Below are positions 47,555 through 59,401 of a DNA stretch of 64,000 nucleotides, piece after piece. The notes beneath the pieces were generated by a model, which worked only from the letters and a program-made list of their open reading frames with translations, made no database searches and had not been told where the DNA came from. A program made the position numbers and the translations under genes. The DNA comes from Anaeramoeba flamelloides (taxonomy: Eukaryota > Metamonada > Anaeramoebidae): the NCBI GenBank assembly GCA_027625915.1, contig JANTQA010000033.1, positions 2,480,001 to 2,544,000 of the forward strand, read 5' to 3'. Each line of letters starts with the position of its first letter. The first letter of the stretch is position 1.

Positions 47555-48301
47555 ATGTCATTCACTGTTCTGTTTGTGAAAAGAACCAAAGTTAATCAGA
47601 GCTGAATTTGAATTTTTCATTTTTTTTTGCTTAAATTTTGGGTTTTATTAAATTATATTTTGGATATAAAAATGTGTTTATTGGGATGTTAGAAATTAAT
47701 CATATAATAAATAAAAAAAAAAAAAATAGACCTGGTAAGGGTGTATTTTGAACAACTCTTTTCTTTTTTAGAAGACTAAACAAGAGAGATCAGCTTTCCC
47801 AGATAAATATTTTGAAATCAAGAAACAAAGAATGGTAAAAAAAATTGATAAAAGCCTATTTTCGAAGATTAGTTTTCTTTATCTTCTTAATTTGTGTAAT
47901 GACAAACTATTTTTTTCCTTAAATTTCTTTCCACTTACTATTTATCATTATTTTACAGAACATTTTTTTTTACGTTTTTTCTACACAAAATTCCCTTTTC
48001 AAATATTATTATCAAACAAAGCCATAATAAATGAATACTATTTCAAAAATTCAAATAAGTGAGTTGTATTCTCTGAATCAAAAAACTGTTACAAAAAATT
48101 CAAATTAAAATAAAATGAATTAAAAAAAATTTCAATCAGATTCAGAATTTTTTTGAGTTCTCATTTTAATGGAAAATTGATGATTATAAAATCAGACAAA
48201 TTACGTCGAATAAATCTATATTTCAGAAGAGGAATGTAAAAAAGATCCTTTTTTCTCAACTAAAACTAGAATCAGATGAATTAAATAAAAATAGGATTTA
48301 G
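47555..48301 (+). CDS. Candidate small three-exon gene, function unknown
   Basis: Proposed exons are 47555-47590 (MSFTVLFVKRTK), 47772-47834 (containing ERSAFPDKYFEIKKQ) and 48227-48301 (containing KKILFSQLKLESDELNK, then TAG). All junctions are phase 0. Acceptors TTTTTTAG|AAG and ATTTCAG|AAG are good, donor ATG|GTAAAA is fair and AAA|GTTAAT is weak. The 57-residue basic product matches nothing I know. Open runs of 12-24 codons are common here by chance, so only the consistency of phases and acceptors favours a gene. Confidence 0.25.
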
Positions 48302-48884
48302 ATATATTTTGGAAATTCTTGAGAAATAAACAGTAATTCGTTTATCAAAAATTTTAACAAACAACTGTATTTCTCTTTAGAATTAAAAAGAAAACCTAAA
48401 AAAAAATGAGTAATTGTCTCAAATTTTACAAATAAAATCAAGAATAAATAATTTTTATTTATTTTTTCAAGCTCAAATTTTTCATTTTTTTGAATTCCAT
48501 TTTTTAGTTGGTATGAAAATATCTTCTACTAGGATATATTCCACTCTAGTATTTATTAAAATATCAATGTATTTAGCTAAAGAAATGATTTGAAAAATTT
48601 AGTTTCACATAAATGGTGGCATTCATAAAATGAAAAATTTACTTTGTTGTTTAAGAATTTAAATATTTTTTTTAAAAAAAAAAAAGATCTTGCAAGTTGA
48701 AGAAATTTGATATTAGGTTTAATGTTAAACAAGAGTTCAAATATCAGGGAAAACGGTTTTATGTTAATCTACCTTTGTTGTTTTTTGGTTAATAAATATT
48801 TCATGAACTAAAAATATTCACAACTTTAAAATCAGAAGATCTTGTAATTTTTTAACGAATAAGTTGAATATTTTGATCAAATAG

Positions 48885-48900
48885 TAAAAAAAAAAAAAAA
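48885..48900 (-). terminator. RNA polymerase III terminator of tRNA-Val
   Basis: Six bases beyond the tRNA 3' end the minus strand has a long T run, the standard polymerase III stop signal. Confidence 0.8.
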
Positions 48901-48906
48901 GAATAT

Positions 48907-48977
48907 AGTCCTGCACGGTTTCGAACCGTGGACCTTTCGCGTGTAAAGCGAACGCGCTACCACTGCGCCACAAGACT
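48907..48977 (-). tRNA. tRNA-Val (anticodon UAC)
   Basis: 71 nt, no intron. The acceptor stem AGTCTTG pairs with CAGGACT (one G-T). The D arm is GCGC/GCGC. The anticodon arm TTCGC-TTTACAC-GCGAA gives UAC for valine. The T arm is CACGG-TTCGAAA-CCGTG. Internal promoter boxes are perfect: A box TGGCGCAGTGG and B box GGTTCGAAACC. A run of T follows on the minus strand (48887-48900 read in reverse) and would terminate RNA polymerase III. CCA is not encoded, as usual in eukaryotes. Confidence 0.97.
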
Positions 48978-50654
48978 ATACGTTAAGAACGTGTTTTTAA
49001 GTTTATTCTTGTCAAATTTAAGTATTTATCATACAAGAAATTACTCAAAACAAATAATTACATACTTGGAAAAATTATTTCCTCTTTCTTCTTCAAATAT
49101 TAACAATAATATTTTTACATTTTTTTTTTTTCTGAGAATCGAAAGTTTCATTTGTATATAACCGGATATTTGGATTTAAATTTTATTTATTCGAACAAAT
49201 AACATTAATTTTGAGAAATAATTTACAAAAAATTGGGAAATTTATTATGAAATTTCGTTCATAAAATGTTGAATAATATATTCAACAAGATACAATATCA
49301 TCCAACTAATTCAACAAAATTTAATAATTAAACAACTTATTCTAGAAAATTACCACCTCATTTTCACCCAAAATAACAATCATTAAAATTATGTACACTA
49401 TTTTGAAATTTAATATATTTTAATTTTTTTTTTATCTTTTAATTTATTTTTTTTTCAAATCAAATAAAAACTCATATATTAGTACAAATAAATATTTTAA
49501 ATCATTGATATTAGATCCAAGTTGAGTTATTTTTCAAGTTAAGAACTCAAAAAAAATTGTTGATGGTCTCAAATTCAGTGCCAATCAATCATAATAAATT
49601 AAACTTGATTAAACTTCCCAAACAATTTTTTTTTTTTCTGCTGTCTCTCTAAAAGTGTTAAAAAACTAAATCAAGATTAAAAATATTCAAAAGACTGCAA
49701 CTTGTCAATTTAATAGTGTCTAGAGACACTTTGAAATAGAAGACACAAATTTACATAAAAAATTCTCTCGATAACTTAGAAGAGGTTTTTTACACATTTA
49801 ACACTAAGAATAAATTCAACAGAAAATAAATTTTTAGCATTGCTTTTGAATAATATTTTCGAATCAATATGATTCAACAAACTATAATGAAAAAAGGTAC
49901 CAAATCCATATAATTGTGAATTTTATATATTCACACAAATTCCAAAAATTAAAATTATTTTCTGATTTATTTTTGAAATTTTTTATTTTTTATTTTTTTC
50001 TTTTTTCTTCCTTTTTTATTATTTTGTAACTTTTTTTCTTCTTTTTTTACACCTTTTCAATTTTTATATTTTTTCTTTTTTTACACCTTTTCATTTTTTT
50101 CCATTTCCATTGAATATTCTTTTCAATTTTATTATCGAAAACTAAATCAAATTTCAAAAATTTGGCATGAATATATTTGTACACTCTCTACAAATGAAGA
50201 AATGAATTTGGTTACTTTTAAAAGTTCTCTCTTGATCAGATCAATTATTTCTTCTTACATGAAACTCATAAAAATAAATTTGAAAAATCTAAAAATAGAG
50301 TAAATAGTGCTTTCACTTATATCTATGATATATAGCTTGTAAAAAGTTAACTGACAAAAAATACAATTCGAAATGACTTTTTAAAGATCATTTTCGTAGT
50401 CAAATTAAAATTGAACAAAAAGAATAATTTTTTTATTTTTGTCTTTATTTAATAAACCAAAAACAATTTCAAATGTAAAATAATTAAAAAAAAAAAAACA
50501 AAAAAAGGAAATATAGGGTGTTTTTATTTTAAAACAATGTTTATTTTATTTTCTTTTTTATTTTTACAAAGATAATTTATCAAAAAAAAGAAAAACAAAA
50601 ACAAAAGCAAACGATTTAAATACCCCCCTTTTACGAAAATAGACGATTTTCGTT
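48978..50654. other. AT-rich region without recognised features
   Basis: It lies between the tRNA and the coiled-coil gene. Pyrimidine-rich stretches occur near 49985-50100. I found no convincing exon, inverted repeat or RNA gene. Confidence 0.5.
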
Positions 50655-52600
50655 TTATCCAACTGACAAAAAATGAGTGATATTCTTAACTAAAAAATTT
50701 TCTTTTTTAAACCAGTTATAAATATCGATCCATTTTTCTATCGAAATTTTATTATTAAAATAAATTTTTTCGGGATTGAAATCAAATTTTTTATTTTGAA
50801 ATAAATAGTCTATAAACATTGTATTGCTGTTAATAATAATCGTTTTGGTTTGATAAGTCACTAAAGTTTTTTGGTTCCACTTGTGAAAGGATGTTTTTAA
50901 TTCCATTTTTCTGTGATAATAAAAATTGAAAAGTTTGAGAAATCCTTTGTCTCATTACTTTATTTTCTCTAATCAATTTTAATTTAAGCTCTTTATTATT
51001 ATCAATTTCGATTAATCGGCTATTGTGATGCGATTGTAAACGCTGATATTTTTTTTGATAACATTTTTGAGATTCTCTCATGTGCTTGACACAAGATGAA
51101 AATGACTTTTGTTTTTTTTTTTGATAATGTTCTAAAATCTTTTGGATTTTTTCCATGTTTAAATTGATATCGATTTTTAATTCATCATCATCAACTCTTC
51201 CTAGTTGCCGTTTAATTCTATTGAATGCATTAATAATATTTTGGTTATATTCTATAATTGGTTTTGATATGGGAAGAGGGGGGAGAAGAAGAAAAAGGAA
51301 AGGGGAAATAAGAGATTTATTTAATAAACCAATTTAGAATAATTTGGATTTTATTTTTATTATTTGATGTAATAAATTTTCAAAAAAACAAAATTTCAAA
51401 AAAACAAAATTTGATAAAGACTCATTAATTGATTCAAATTTGTTTTTAAAACTTGAAAAAGAGAAACCATTGGAAAAGTGTGTCAATTGCCCTTCTTGAA
51501 AATTTTGTGATGTAAAATCACTTGCTTTTTAAAAAATTAAATTTATTTATTATTTATTTTCAAAAAAACTAAAAGTTCAATTAATTAAAAATCTATTTCC
51601 AGCTCATTCGGATATTTAAAAGCATTATTAAGTTTCTCAATTTTTTTTTTTTTTTCAAATTATAAAATAGGATTTTAACTCTCTGCTTTAAAATTTCTGT
51701 AATTTTGAAAATTACATAAACCAATTTTTGAATGATCAGAAATTTCAAACTCTTAAGGTTTACAATCCATGAAACTGTGGAAAAGATTATCTTGTATTTG
51801 GTGTTGCGGTGGCATGTTATTTTGGTTCTTAGCTGATCGATCTTTGTTTGGATTTTAATAGTGGTTAAACAAATAAATTTTTTTTTTTTTCTGAAATCCG
51901 AATTTATCTGTGTAAGACAAATAGACTGGAGGGAAAGTTATTTAATAATAGCCATTGATTTTTGGACTGTCAATTGAAATTTTTAAGTTTGGTTTTATTT
52001 GGAGCTTTTCACAAATTGATTATTTTTTTTTTAAGTACTTGAGTAAAAGGGAAATTAATATTCCGATTGACAGCCCAAAAAACAAAAAAAATATTATTAA
52101 ATTTCAACCTGTCTATTTGTCTTACACAGATAAATTCAGATTTCGTGAAAAAAAAAAAATAAATTGATTTTTTGAACCACTATTAAAATCCAAACAAAGA
52201 TCGATCAGCTAAGAACCAAAATAACATGCCACCGCAACACCAAATACAAGATAATCTTTTTTCCAGTTTCATGGCATAGTAAACCTTAATCATACTCAAT
52301 AAGGTTCTAACTTTTGATAAATTAAATTTAATTTTCGAATTGAAGCTAAATCCTGAAAAATAATTTTCTAAAAAAAAAAATACTTCAATTGTCGAAAATG
52401 ACATATAACAGATACCTTAAAAATAAATATTTATTTTTATTTGAATCACCGATATCATAGATCTTTAAAAAAAGGAGATAATGATATTTTTTTTGAAGAA
52501 TTTTTTTAAAAGAATATACACAACTAAATTCGATTAAAAAGCGGTTTAACTCAACTCCTGATTCACTATTTGGGTTCAACAAATCCCCAGAATCTTTTAG
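50655..52600 (-). CDS. Coiled-coil protein, C-terminal exons, unrecognised
   Basis: There are two proposed exons. The upstream one, 52600-52416, follows the acceptor CAATTTTCAG and ends at AAG|GTATCT; it includes LNPNSESGVELNRFLIEF. The downstream one, from 51217 (or 51251, after a long pyrimidine tract) to 50655, encodes a charged coiled coil (RQLGRVDDDELKIDI, KKYQRLQSHHNSRLIEID). Near 50900 the coding signal moves to another frame. One frame stops at 50830, while the neighbouring one continues through WIDIYNWFKKENFLV to a stop at 50655, so a one-base error in an A-run is likely. The first start codon and upstream exons are not seen. It may continue the PAS gene at 59402-60207. No family could be named. 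The downstream exon is surer than the upstream one. Confidence 0.55.
51753..52288. mobile_element. 536 bp foldback element K
   Basis: Nearly the whole element is one long imperfect palindrome. Left end TTAAGGTTTACAATCCATGA, right end complement TTAAGGTTTACTATGCCATG; arms of about 225 bp share GGTGTTGCGGTGGCATGTTA and AGACAAATAGACTGG-type blocks. TTAA is at each extreme. It lies between the two exons of the coiled-coil gene. A segment to its right (52300-52440) resembles 59230-59345. Confidence 0.85.
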
Positions 52601-54524
52601 CTGAAAATTGAAAAAAATAAAAATATTTTCAAATTTATATTATTTTTTAGTTGTTAAAAATCAAAATAATTTAAAGATCAGACCACAAAAGATGAGGAAT
52701 TTGCTTGTTTTTCTTGATGATTCAAAACGAGTTTATTTTTTTAACAAAAAAATAAATTATATATTTTTTTCTTTTTACTGAAAAAATACAACTGCCTTTT
52801 TTTTTGTACCGAGTGGAACACATAAACCAAAATAAAACAATTTTAAAACCAAAATGGAAATTAAACTATTATTATAATGGGTTTAACAATGAATTTTGTT
52901 ATTTTCTTTTTTTAGACTTTCTTTATTTCAAAAAAGATAATATAAAATCTAACCACTACCAATCACTCAAGTTATAAATGGTTTTGTTCCAGAGTATATT
53001 TGTATTTTTAAACCCATTTGGGCAATAAATAATCTCTAAAAAACCAATCACATTAATGAAAATGAGTACCAAATTCAGGGTGTCTATCGCAGATTTAAAT
53101 TTTCAGAAAATTTTCTTCAAAGAAGGCAATTAAATGTCGTTACCATCTCTAAACTAAAAAACGTTTTATCCTTTAGAATTTGAACCTGTTCATGGTGGTT
53201 TTAAAAAAAAAATTATTTCATAAAAAATAAATAAAAACCTTATGTTTTTTAAAATTGTAATAATTCAATATATTTCGGTTTTTTATGCAGATCTATTTTG
53301 GATAAATTTCTTATGATCATTAGACAGATTACCTAAATATATTTTAAACTTTTTTGTTAAATTCAAATTTCAACACATAACTCTTCATTAAATTACAAAT
53401 CAATAGGTTTTTAATAATATTTCCAAAATAAATTAAAATCATTCCAGTTTATTATCTTTGAATTTTTTTTTTTTTTTTTCGTTTATTTTTCAACAATTCT
53501 CACTTCATTTTTTAATCTTCAAATAAGAATTACTATTATTTTTTATGTTTTTTACTGGTTATTAGAAAAAATAAAAAATACCGAAATTGTAGAGAAACAC
53601 ATATATTTTCAGATCTCTTTTTCAAAAATCATTCACAAAAACAGGAATATTTTGTCACATGGTTTCACTAAAATAATTAATTTGTGAAATTTTTGTGACC
53701 CATTCAGGTTTAATGATGTACTTGAAGCAATATAAAATTTTATTTTTTACTCTCGTTTCCACAAGATTTTTACTGATAATTTCTGAATTGGTAACTAAAA
53801 ATTCACAAAATTGAACAACAGTTGAAAGTGATTAAAATTATTATGTTATCAATTTTTAAATAAATCAATTTTTATTTTTTTTTATTTTGGTGAATTTGTG
53901 TGAAAAAAATATTTTTTTTGTGAACAATTAATTAAAAATGCGGTTTTATTTTCATAAAAAACAATATTACTTGTAAAAATTCCTACTTAATTTTATTAAA
54001 AAAAAAAAAAAAAAAAAAAAAGTTTGATGTAAAATAATTTTGAAAAATCTGATTTTAGCACTTTTTTATGTTATTCTTCTTTTAATCACTCTGTTAGAGG
54101 TATTTTTTTCACCATTTTTTTTTTTTTTTTGAGAGTACTATTTAAGTATAGTATTTTAATTTACTTTATACAATACTATGATGAAAAAAATGTTTCAAAA
54201 AAAAAATCAAACATTTGCTAATTTTTCACTTTGTGATAACTTCACTTATAATAAATATGATTAGCTAATAAGAGATCTGGGATCAAAAATTATTTTTAAA
54301 GATATTTTACAATTAAAGTTGGAAAATTCAATTTTCCAGGTTCTATTAAGATTTTTTTCAAATTTAATTGTGTAAAATTTTTTTCACAGTTAGAGGTTAT
54401 TTTATTATGATTTTTAAAAGCATTGAAAATTTGATAAATATCTTTTAAATGGGGAATCAATTATTTTAACTTTTAAAGAATTATTTATTGATTTAAATTG
54501 AAAAAAATACTTTTTTTTTGATTT
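52601..54524. other. AT-rich region without recognised features
   Basis: It is upstream of the coiled-coil exons on their strand. Isolated coding-like words occur near 52690-52730 (-) and 53065-53135 (+), but neither has convincing splice sites. An A-run lies near 54000. Confidence 0.45.
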
Positions 54525-55690
54525 TTCCATTAGGTTTTCTTGAGTTTTCTATTTATTTGTGAAGTGTTCTAGGTTTTTTTGCGGTTTTCTATTTTATTTC
54601 GAAAATCTATTGATTTTCTAAATAAATAGAAAACTCAAAAAAAAACTGCCGTTAGGTTTTTTTTAATTTTAGAAATTAAAAAAAACATAGGCACTCTACG
54701 ACACTCTACGGACACTTTCGTTAGGTTTTCCAGAATTCAAAAGAATTGAGCAAAATCTAACGATTTTACTCTATTCATTTTAATTCTGGAAAACCTAGGC
54801 ACTTTAAGAACACTTTCGTTTGGTTTTGTTTAATTTTTGTTTTGAACCGAAAATTAATATAAAATTTTCTTTTTATTTCAAAAAGTAAAAAAAAACCTAA
54901 CGAAAATCTATTGATTTTCTAAATAAAATAGAAAACTCAAAAAAATTAACGAAAGTGTATTGATTTTCCAAATAAATAGAAAACTCAAAAAAAAAACCTA
55001 ACGAAAATCAATAGATTTTCCAAATAAAATAGAAAACCTCAAAAAAACCTAGAACACTTAGAAATAAAACAAAAAGTAAAAAAAAAACGCCGTTAGGTTT
55101 TCCAGAATTTAAAAGAATTGAGTAAAATCTTGGATTTTTCTCTATTCTTTTGAATTCTGGAAAACCTAGACGCTCTATGGCACTCTATGGTACTTGACGG
55201 GCGCTTTTGTTGGGTTTTTCAGGATTCAAAAGAATCGGGCGAAATCATATAGATTTTATTCGATTCTTTTGAATACAGAAAGTAAAAAAAACCTAGGGCA
55301 CACAATATTTATCAATAGAAAATTTTTTTCTACATTTCGGTTTTAGATGAGTACAGCGTTTTCAGAACTATTAGAGATTGTCTATCAAAAAAAAAATATT
55401 ACAAAATCAAATTAAACTAAGATTCATATACAAGTTATTTAAACCTTTTCTGCTTGAAAAAACACCTTTTTTCTCTCAACTCGAGACTTTCAAAAATCGT
55501 AGTAATACTATCAACAACAATAAATAAAATGGCCTCAAGGATTTGGATTTCTGGAATGTTGATTATTTTATTAATAAACATTATTACTAATTATGAAAGG
55601 TTAATTAAAAAAATAGTTTTGTCTAACTTGAAATTTTCAATTTTATTTTTTCATACTAGTGAAGACCTCGAATTTTGGACAGTTTTGTAC
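54525..55690. repeat. Hairpin-module repeat, copy N3 (largest)
   Basis: An array of alternating palindromic modules. One module is GTTTTCCAGAATTCAAAAGA facing TCTTTTGAATTCTGGAAAAC. Another is GAAAATCTATTGATTTTC with flanking AAATAGAAAACTC. GC-rich linkers such as GGCACTCTACGACACTCTAC and CCGTTAGG lie between them. From 55320 a 350 bp tail matches the tail of N2 (7680-8010). No protein is encoded; the open frame at 55454-55708 lies in the tail and is not conserved in N2. Confidence 0.75.
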
Positions 55691-56342
55691 TATGCCTTCT
55701 TTTTTTAAGGTACACTATTTTTAAATTGGTACATTTTTTTCCCCTGAATTCCATTGTTTTTAATTGGTGTGCCACTTTTTATTATATACTCTTTATTAGA
55801 GAGGGAAAACTGATTTTTAAATTGGGTTCTTAATAGTGCAGTTCCATTTAGGTATATATCCTAGTCAATTTGAATCTAATTTGGGATTTAATTCCTATTG
55901 ATCCCAATATTTTATGTTTTTTTCACTCTTTTTTTAAAAAAAAATCAATAGCTAATAATTTAGTGTTTCTCAAATGAAAAAAAAATGTATCCAGTTCACA
56001 AAATCTTGTTCCTACTTGATAAGCAGTACTCACAACGGATATCATACAAATTCTAAAATATTTAAAAAATATTTGCTTATATGTTTTGTTACTATCTATT
56101 TTTTCAAGTTTTAATATTTGATAATATGATTAAATTAATTTATTTTATAATATTATTGTAATTACACCTAGTTAATATGTTTTACAATATTTGACTATTT
56201 TATTATATTTTTTTTTATAATCTTATAATTCTAAATTTATTATATAATATTATTGTATTTATTTTTCTATTTGATATCTTTTAAAATTTTATAAATAAAA
56301 AATTCTTCAAGATCAGCTTTTGCCATGGCTTAAACCACTTTT

Positions 56343-56860
56343 CAACTAACGGGGTATAGTTGTAGTTGGTGGTTTACAGGTGTTAAAGGATTTGAGTGGA
56401 TATTAGAAGAAAAAATTTCTTTCGGAAATTCCAAAATTTTAATCATTTTTTCACATTTTTGCACATTTTTGTTTTTTTTTTCGATTTTTTTTTTAATACC
56501 TAATCCATTTTGCAAGTTTTTTTTTATTGCAAGATCTTGAGTCACTAAATAAAAAGTGTTATTCTAAGGTTATTGAAAGCATGAAAATGATTTTAGAAAG
56601 ATCATATTGATTTCTATTGGAATTTTATTTGATCTTTAATTAAAGATCAAAATCAAAATTGTTATTTTTTTCAATGAGGCATTAAGAATTTGAGTTTTTC
56701 TATTTTTTATATATAAAGATAAGGATTTATTAGATTTATTTTAGACATATATCAAGTATTCTCTAATGTGTTTTATTCTAATTATTTTTTTATATGTTCT
56801 TCAAAGGTCAATTATAAAAAATAATCGTTATTTTAAAACAATTTATGGATACTTTGACAG
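56343..56860 (+). mobile_element. CAGTCAAAGG element, copy C3
   Basis: It aligns with C2 over its length (TTGCAAGATCTTGAGTCACT, then a block with GATTTCTATTGG, then the right end CTTTGACAGAAACAAA). The left terminus is degenerate (CAACTAACGGGG). It is 518 bp and non-coding. Confidence 0.7.
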
Positions 56861-58165
56861 AAACAAAGTTTATTTATCTTTTCAAATTTATTTTTGGCAA
56901 TAAAAATTTCTAAAATTCAACAACCTTTATTAATAAAAGACTTACATACCTAATAATAATTGTATTAATTTATTAAAGTTTTTTAGCATTCAAATTGTAT
57001 TAAATTATAATCTTAACCCTTTAGTAATATTTAGCAACTATTATGTAATATTATATTTTTATTATTTTTGGAAATATTTTAAAATACTGATTAATATTAC
57101 TAAATTAAAAAAAAACCTTGACATACTGAAAATGACAAGAATTTAAAAATAGAACAAAAATAGTGTTAATATTTTTAAATAAAAATGTGCGATTTCCGTT
57201 GTGTTTTGGTGAGGAATTCTTCATTTTTTTGTCTTTTTTATTTATTAATTATTTTTTTTTTATTTTTATTTTTTTGGAATTGTACCTGGATCTTTTGACT
57301 GAACTAAAATTGTATTGAATACCTCGGTTTTTTTTTTGTTTGGATTGGGAAAATTGATAATGTAGAGAAAGATCCTTTACTTTTAGTACATAGTTTTGGT
57401 ATCAATTAGAAATATAATATGTTTGTTGCTGATTTTGAAAACAAAAGAATTTTTTTGGAAAAAAAAATGATTGTTAAAGATCCCTTTGCCAAAGCTTTTT
57501 TTTTTTTTTTTTAACATTATATTTGGGTTGAATTTTTATTGGTGCGTGCTTCTTGCAAGGTATCGTGGTGTAGAAAAATATTAAGAAGCATTATTTATAC
57601 GTGGTATCAATTTGATAAATTTTTGTTAGCTAGTTTTGTTATAATAAAATTTTTAAAAAAATTGGTTGGAAAATATTCATTTGTTGACTTTTTTTTGATG
57701 TTGTTTTTGACGGGTTAATTGGGTAAGGCAATTGATTGGGATAGTTTGTGTATGCTGTTTCATTGTTTATTTTTTTTTCTGAAAAAAAAAAATTGGAAGG
57801 AATCATTCTGTTGACCTTTTAGGTTTTGTTCCATTTTTTGTTGCTTTGAACATTTTTTTTAATTGTCACAAAATAATAAAAGTGTCCTTCTAAAAAAATT
57901 ACCCAATAAACGAAAGTGTCCCAATTTAAAAATCGAGTTCAAGTAAAAAAAAGTTTCACTAAAAAAGTTCTATTACAATAAAAAATTGTTACAGTTACTG
58001 TAATTTTCCATTTAATAAATGAAAATTTTTATTTCAGGTATCAAAATATTTTACTAATTATTTGTTGAAAACCCCCGAGAACATATTCATAAAATCAATT
58101 TGAAATGAAATTTTAATAAAATTTATTAAGCTTCGTTATTGTACTTTGAGATAAAATTTTAATTC
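56861..58165. other. Unassigned region, slightly G- and T-rich on the plus strand
   Basis: 57180-57780 is richer in G and T than its surroundings (for example GGTGCGTGCTTCTTGCAAGG near 57540) but has no open frame and no RNA structure I can name. The rest is AT-rich. Confidence 0.4.
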
Positions 58166-58935
58166 AAGGGGGTTAGCGTCTACCAAAGAGAAGTCTAAGA
58201 TTAACATGTATTGTTATTGAATATAAATCATATTAGTGCTCCATTGTTTAAATGTCTCTAAAAAATAGATAAGTAAAGTAGTACTATTTGTTAATCTCAT
58301 CAATCAAAAATAATTCTTTGTATTAGTAAATAATTCAAAGAATTTCAGAAAAAAATCTGCATTTCTCCACAAACTTAAAGATCGAGTTATCAATATTCAG
58401 ACACTCAAGTTGATAAAATATCTTTGTTAAATTTGTCGCGAAAAATGTAGATTATTTGCTAAAAAATTTAATTTTTTTAAAAAAAATTAATAATTAATGC
58501 CAATAGATAATTATGACAAATTATTTTCGCAAATCTTGGAAATATATTGAGGTTACAACTAGCTTTATAAAAGGTAAATAAAACTAATCAGTCTTTGTGC
58601 TTTTATGTTGATGATTATTGAGTTAATCTTTGAAATTAAAATATTTATAAAAATAGTTACTTTTGGAAGTTCTAAATCTAAATTATTAAATATCGGAATA
58701 CTGTATTTTGGGTTTCTATTTTTAGATTTGGAAAAGGAATTAAATCTAAAAAATTTCAAAAATGAAACTTTTTTAATTGTGATCATTGGTAAAAAAAGTA
58801 ATAATTTATTGTGCAATAAGATTTATAATAGATTTTTCACAGAAACTATTTGTGCCATTGAGCACTAATATCATTTACACCCAATTACAACATACTTTGA
58901 TTATAGAGAAATCTAAAGGTGACGCTAATCCCTTA
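58166..58935 (+). mobile_element. Element E1, TTAGCGTC-ended
   Basis: 770 bp. The left end AAGGGGGTTAGCGTCTACC is matched by the complement of the right end, TTAAGGGATTAGCGTCACC. Similarity between the arms continues for about 85 bp, to ATATTAGTGCT. A second copy starts at 61222. Overlapping open frames on both strands at 58565-58868 are not preserved in E2 and are not taken as genes. Confidence 0.8.
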
Positions 58936-59401
58936 AGAGTAATAAAAAGTGACCTAATTAAAATTTAAAGTTGTTCAAAGTCATAATGAATTGTACAAAT
59001 TAATTCGCTATATTGTCAATTTTAAATCTTTGACTGTACACAAGAAACTTATTGAAATGTAAGTACAGTCTATCGGAGTTGGGTTCAGCTTAAAAAATGA
59101 ATGGTGATGAATTCCTAATTCTTCAAGTGCAAATTTTTTTTGGAAAGAAAAATGAAAATTTTGGACAATTTAGTTTTCAATTAAAATTAAACTAATCAGC
59201 TTTTAAACCCCCAAACGATAATTTTCAGAGACACGGCTCTTGATAAATTAGTTTAATTTTCAAATTTGAAGCCGAATACTGTGAAAATATTTTACTAAAA
59301 TAAAAGAACTTCAAATGTACAAAATTGTATCATTATTTTACGTACCATCATTTTCAATTTATATAATTTCTTTGAAAGGGTGAAAAATGGATTTTGTTAA
59401 T

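Larger units (their letters stand above)
42852..48906. other. 6 kb region with repeats and weak gene candidates
   Basis: It holds a small hairpin (42974-43068), element C2, a possible signal-peptide exon on the minus strand (44049-44103), MITE B2 (45853-46052) and a candidate three-exon gene (47555-48301). About 44150-45850 and 46060-47550 are AT-rich, with nothing I can support beyond an A-run near 46905. Confidence 0.5.

Noticed and set aside
55454-55708. 84-residue open frame in the tail of N3
   Set aside because: The matching tail in N2 does not keep the frame.
58565-58868. Overlapping open frames of 83 and 87 residues inside E1
   Set aside because: Not preserved in the related copy E2, so not a conserved protein of the element.
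58940-59055. Short open frame ending at a GTAAGT donor, upstream of 59055 (+)
   Set aside because: About 35 codons with no acceptor or start context; such runs are common here by chance.
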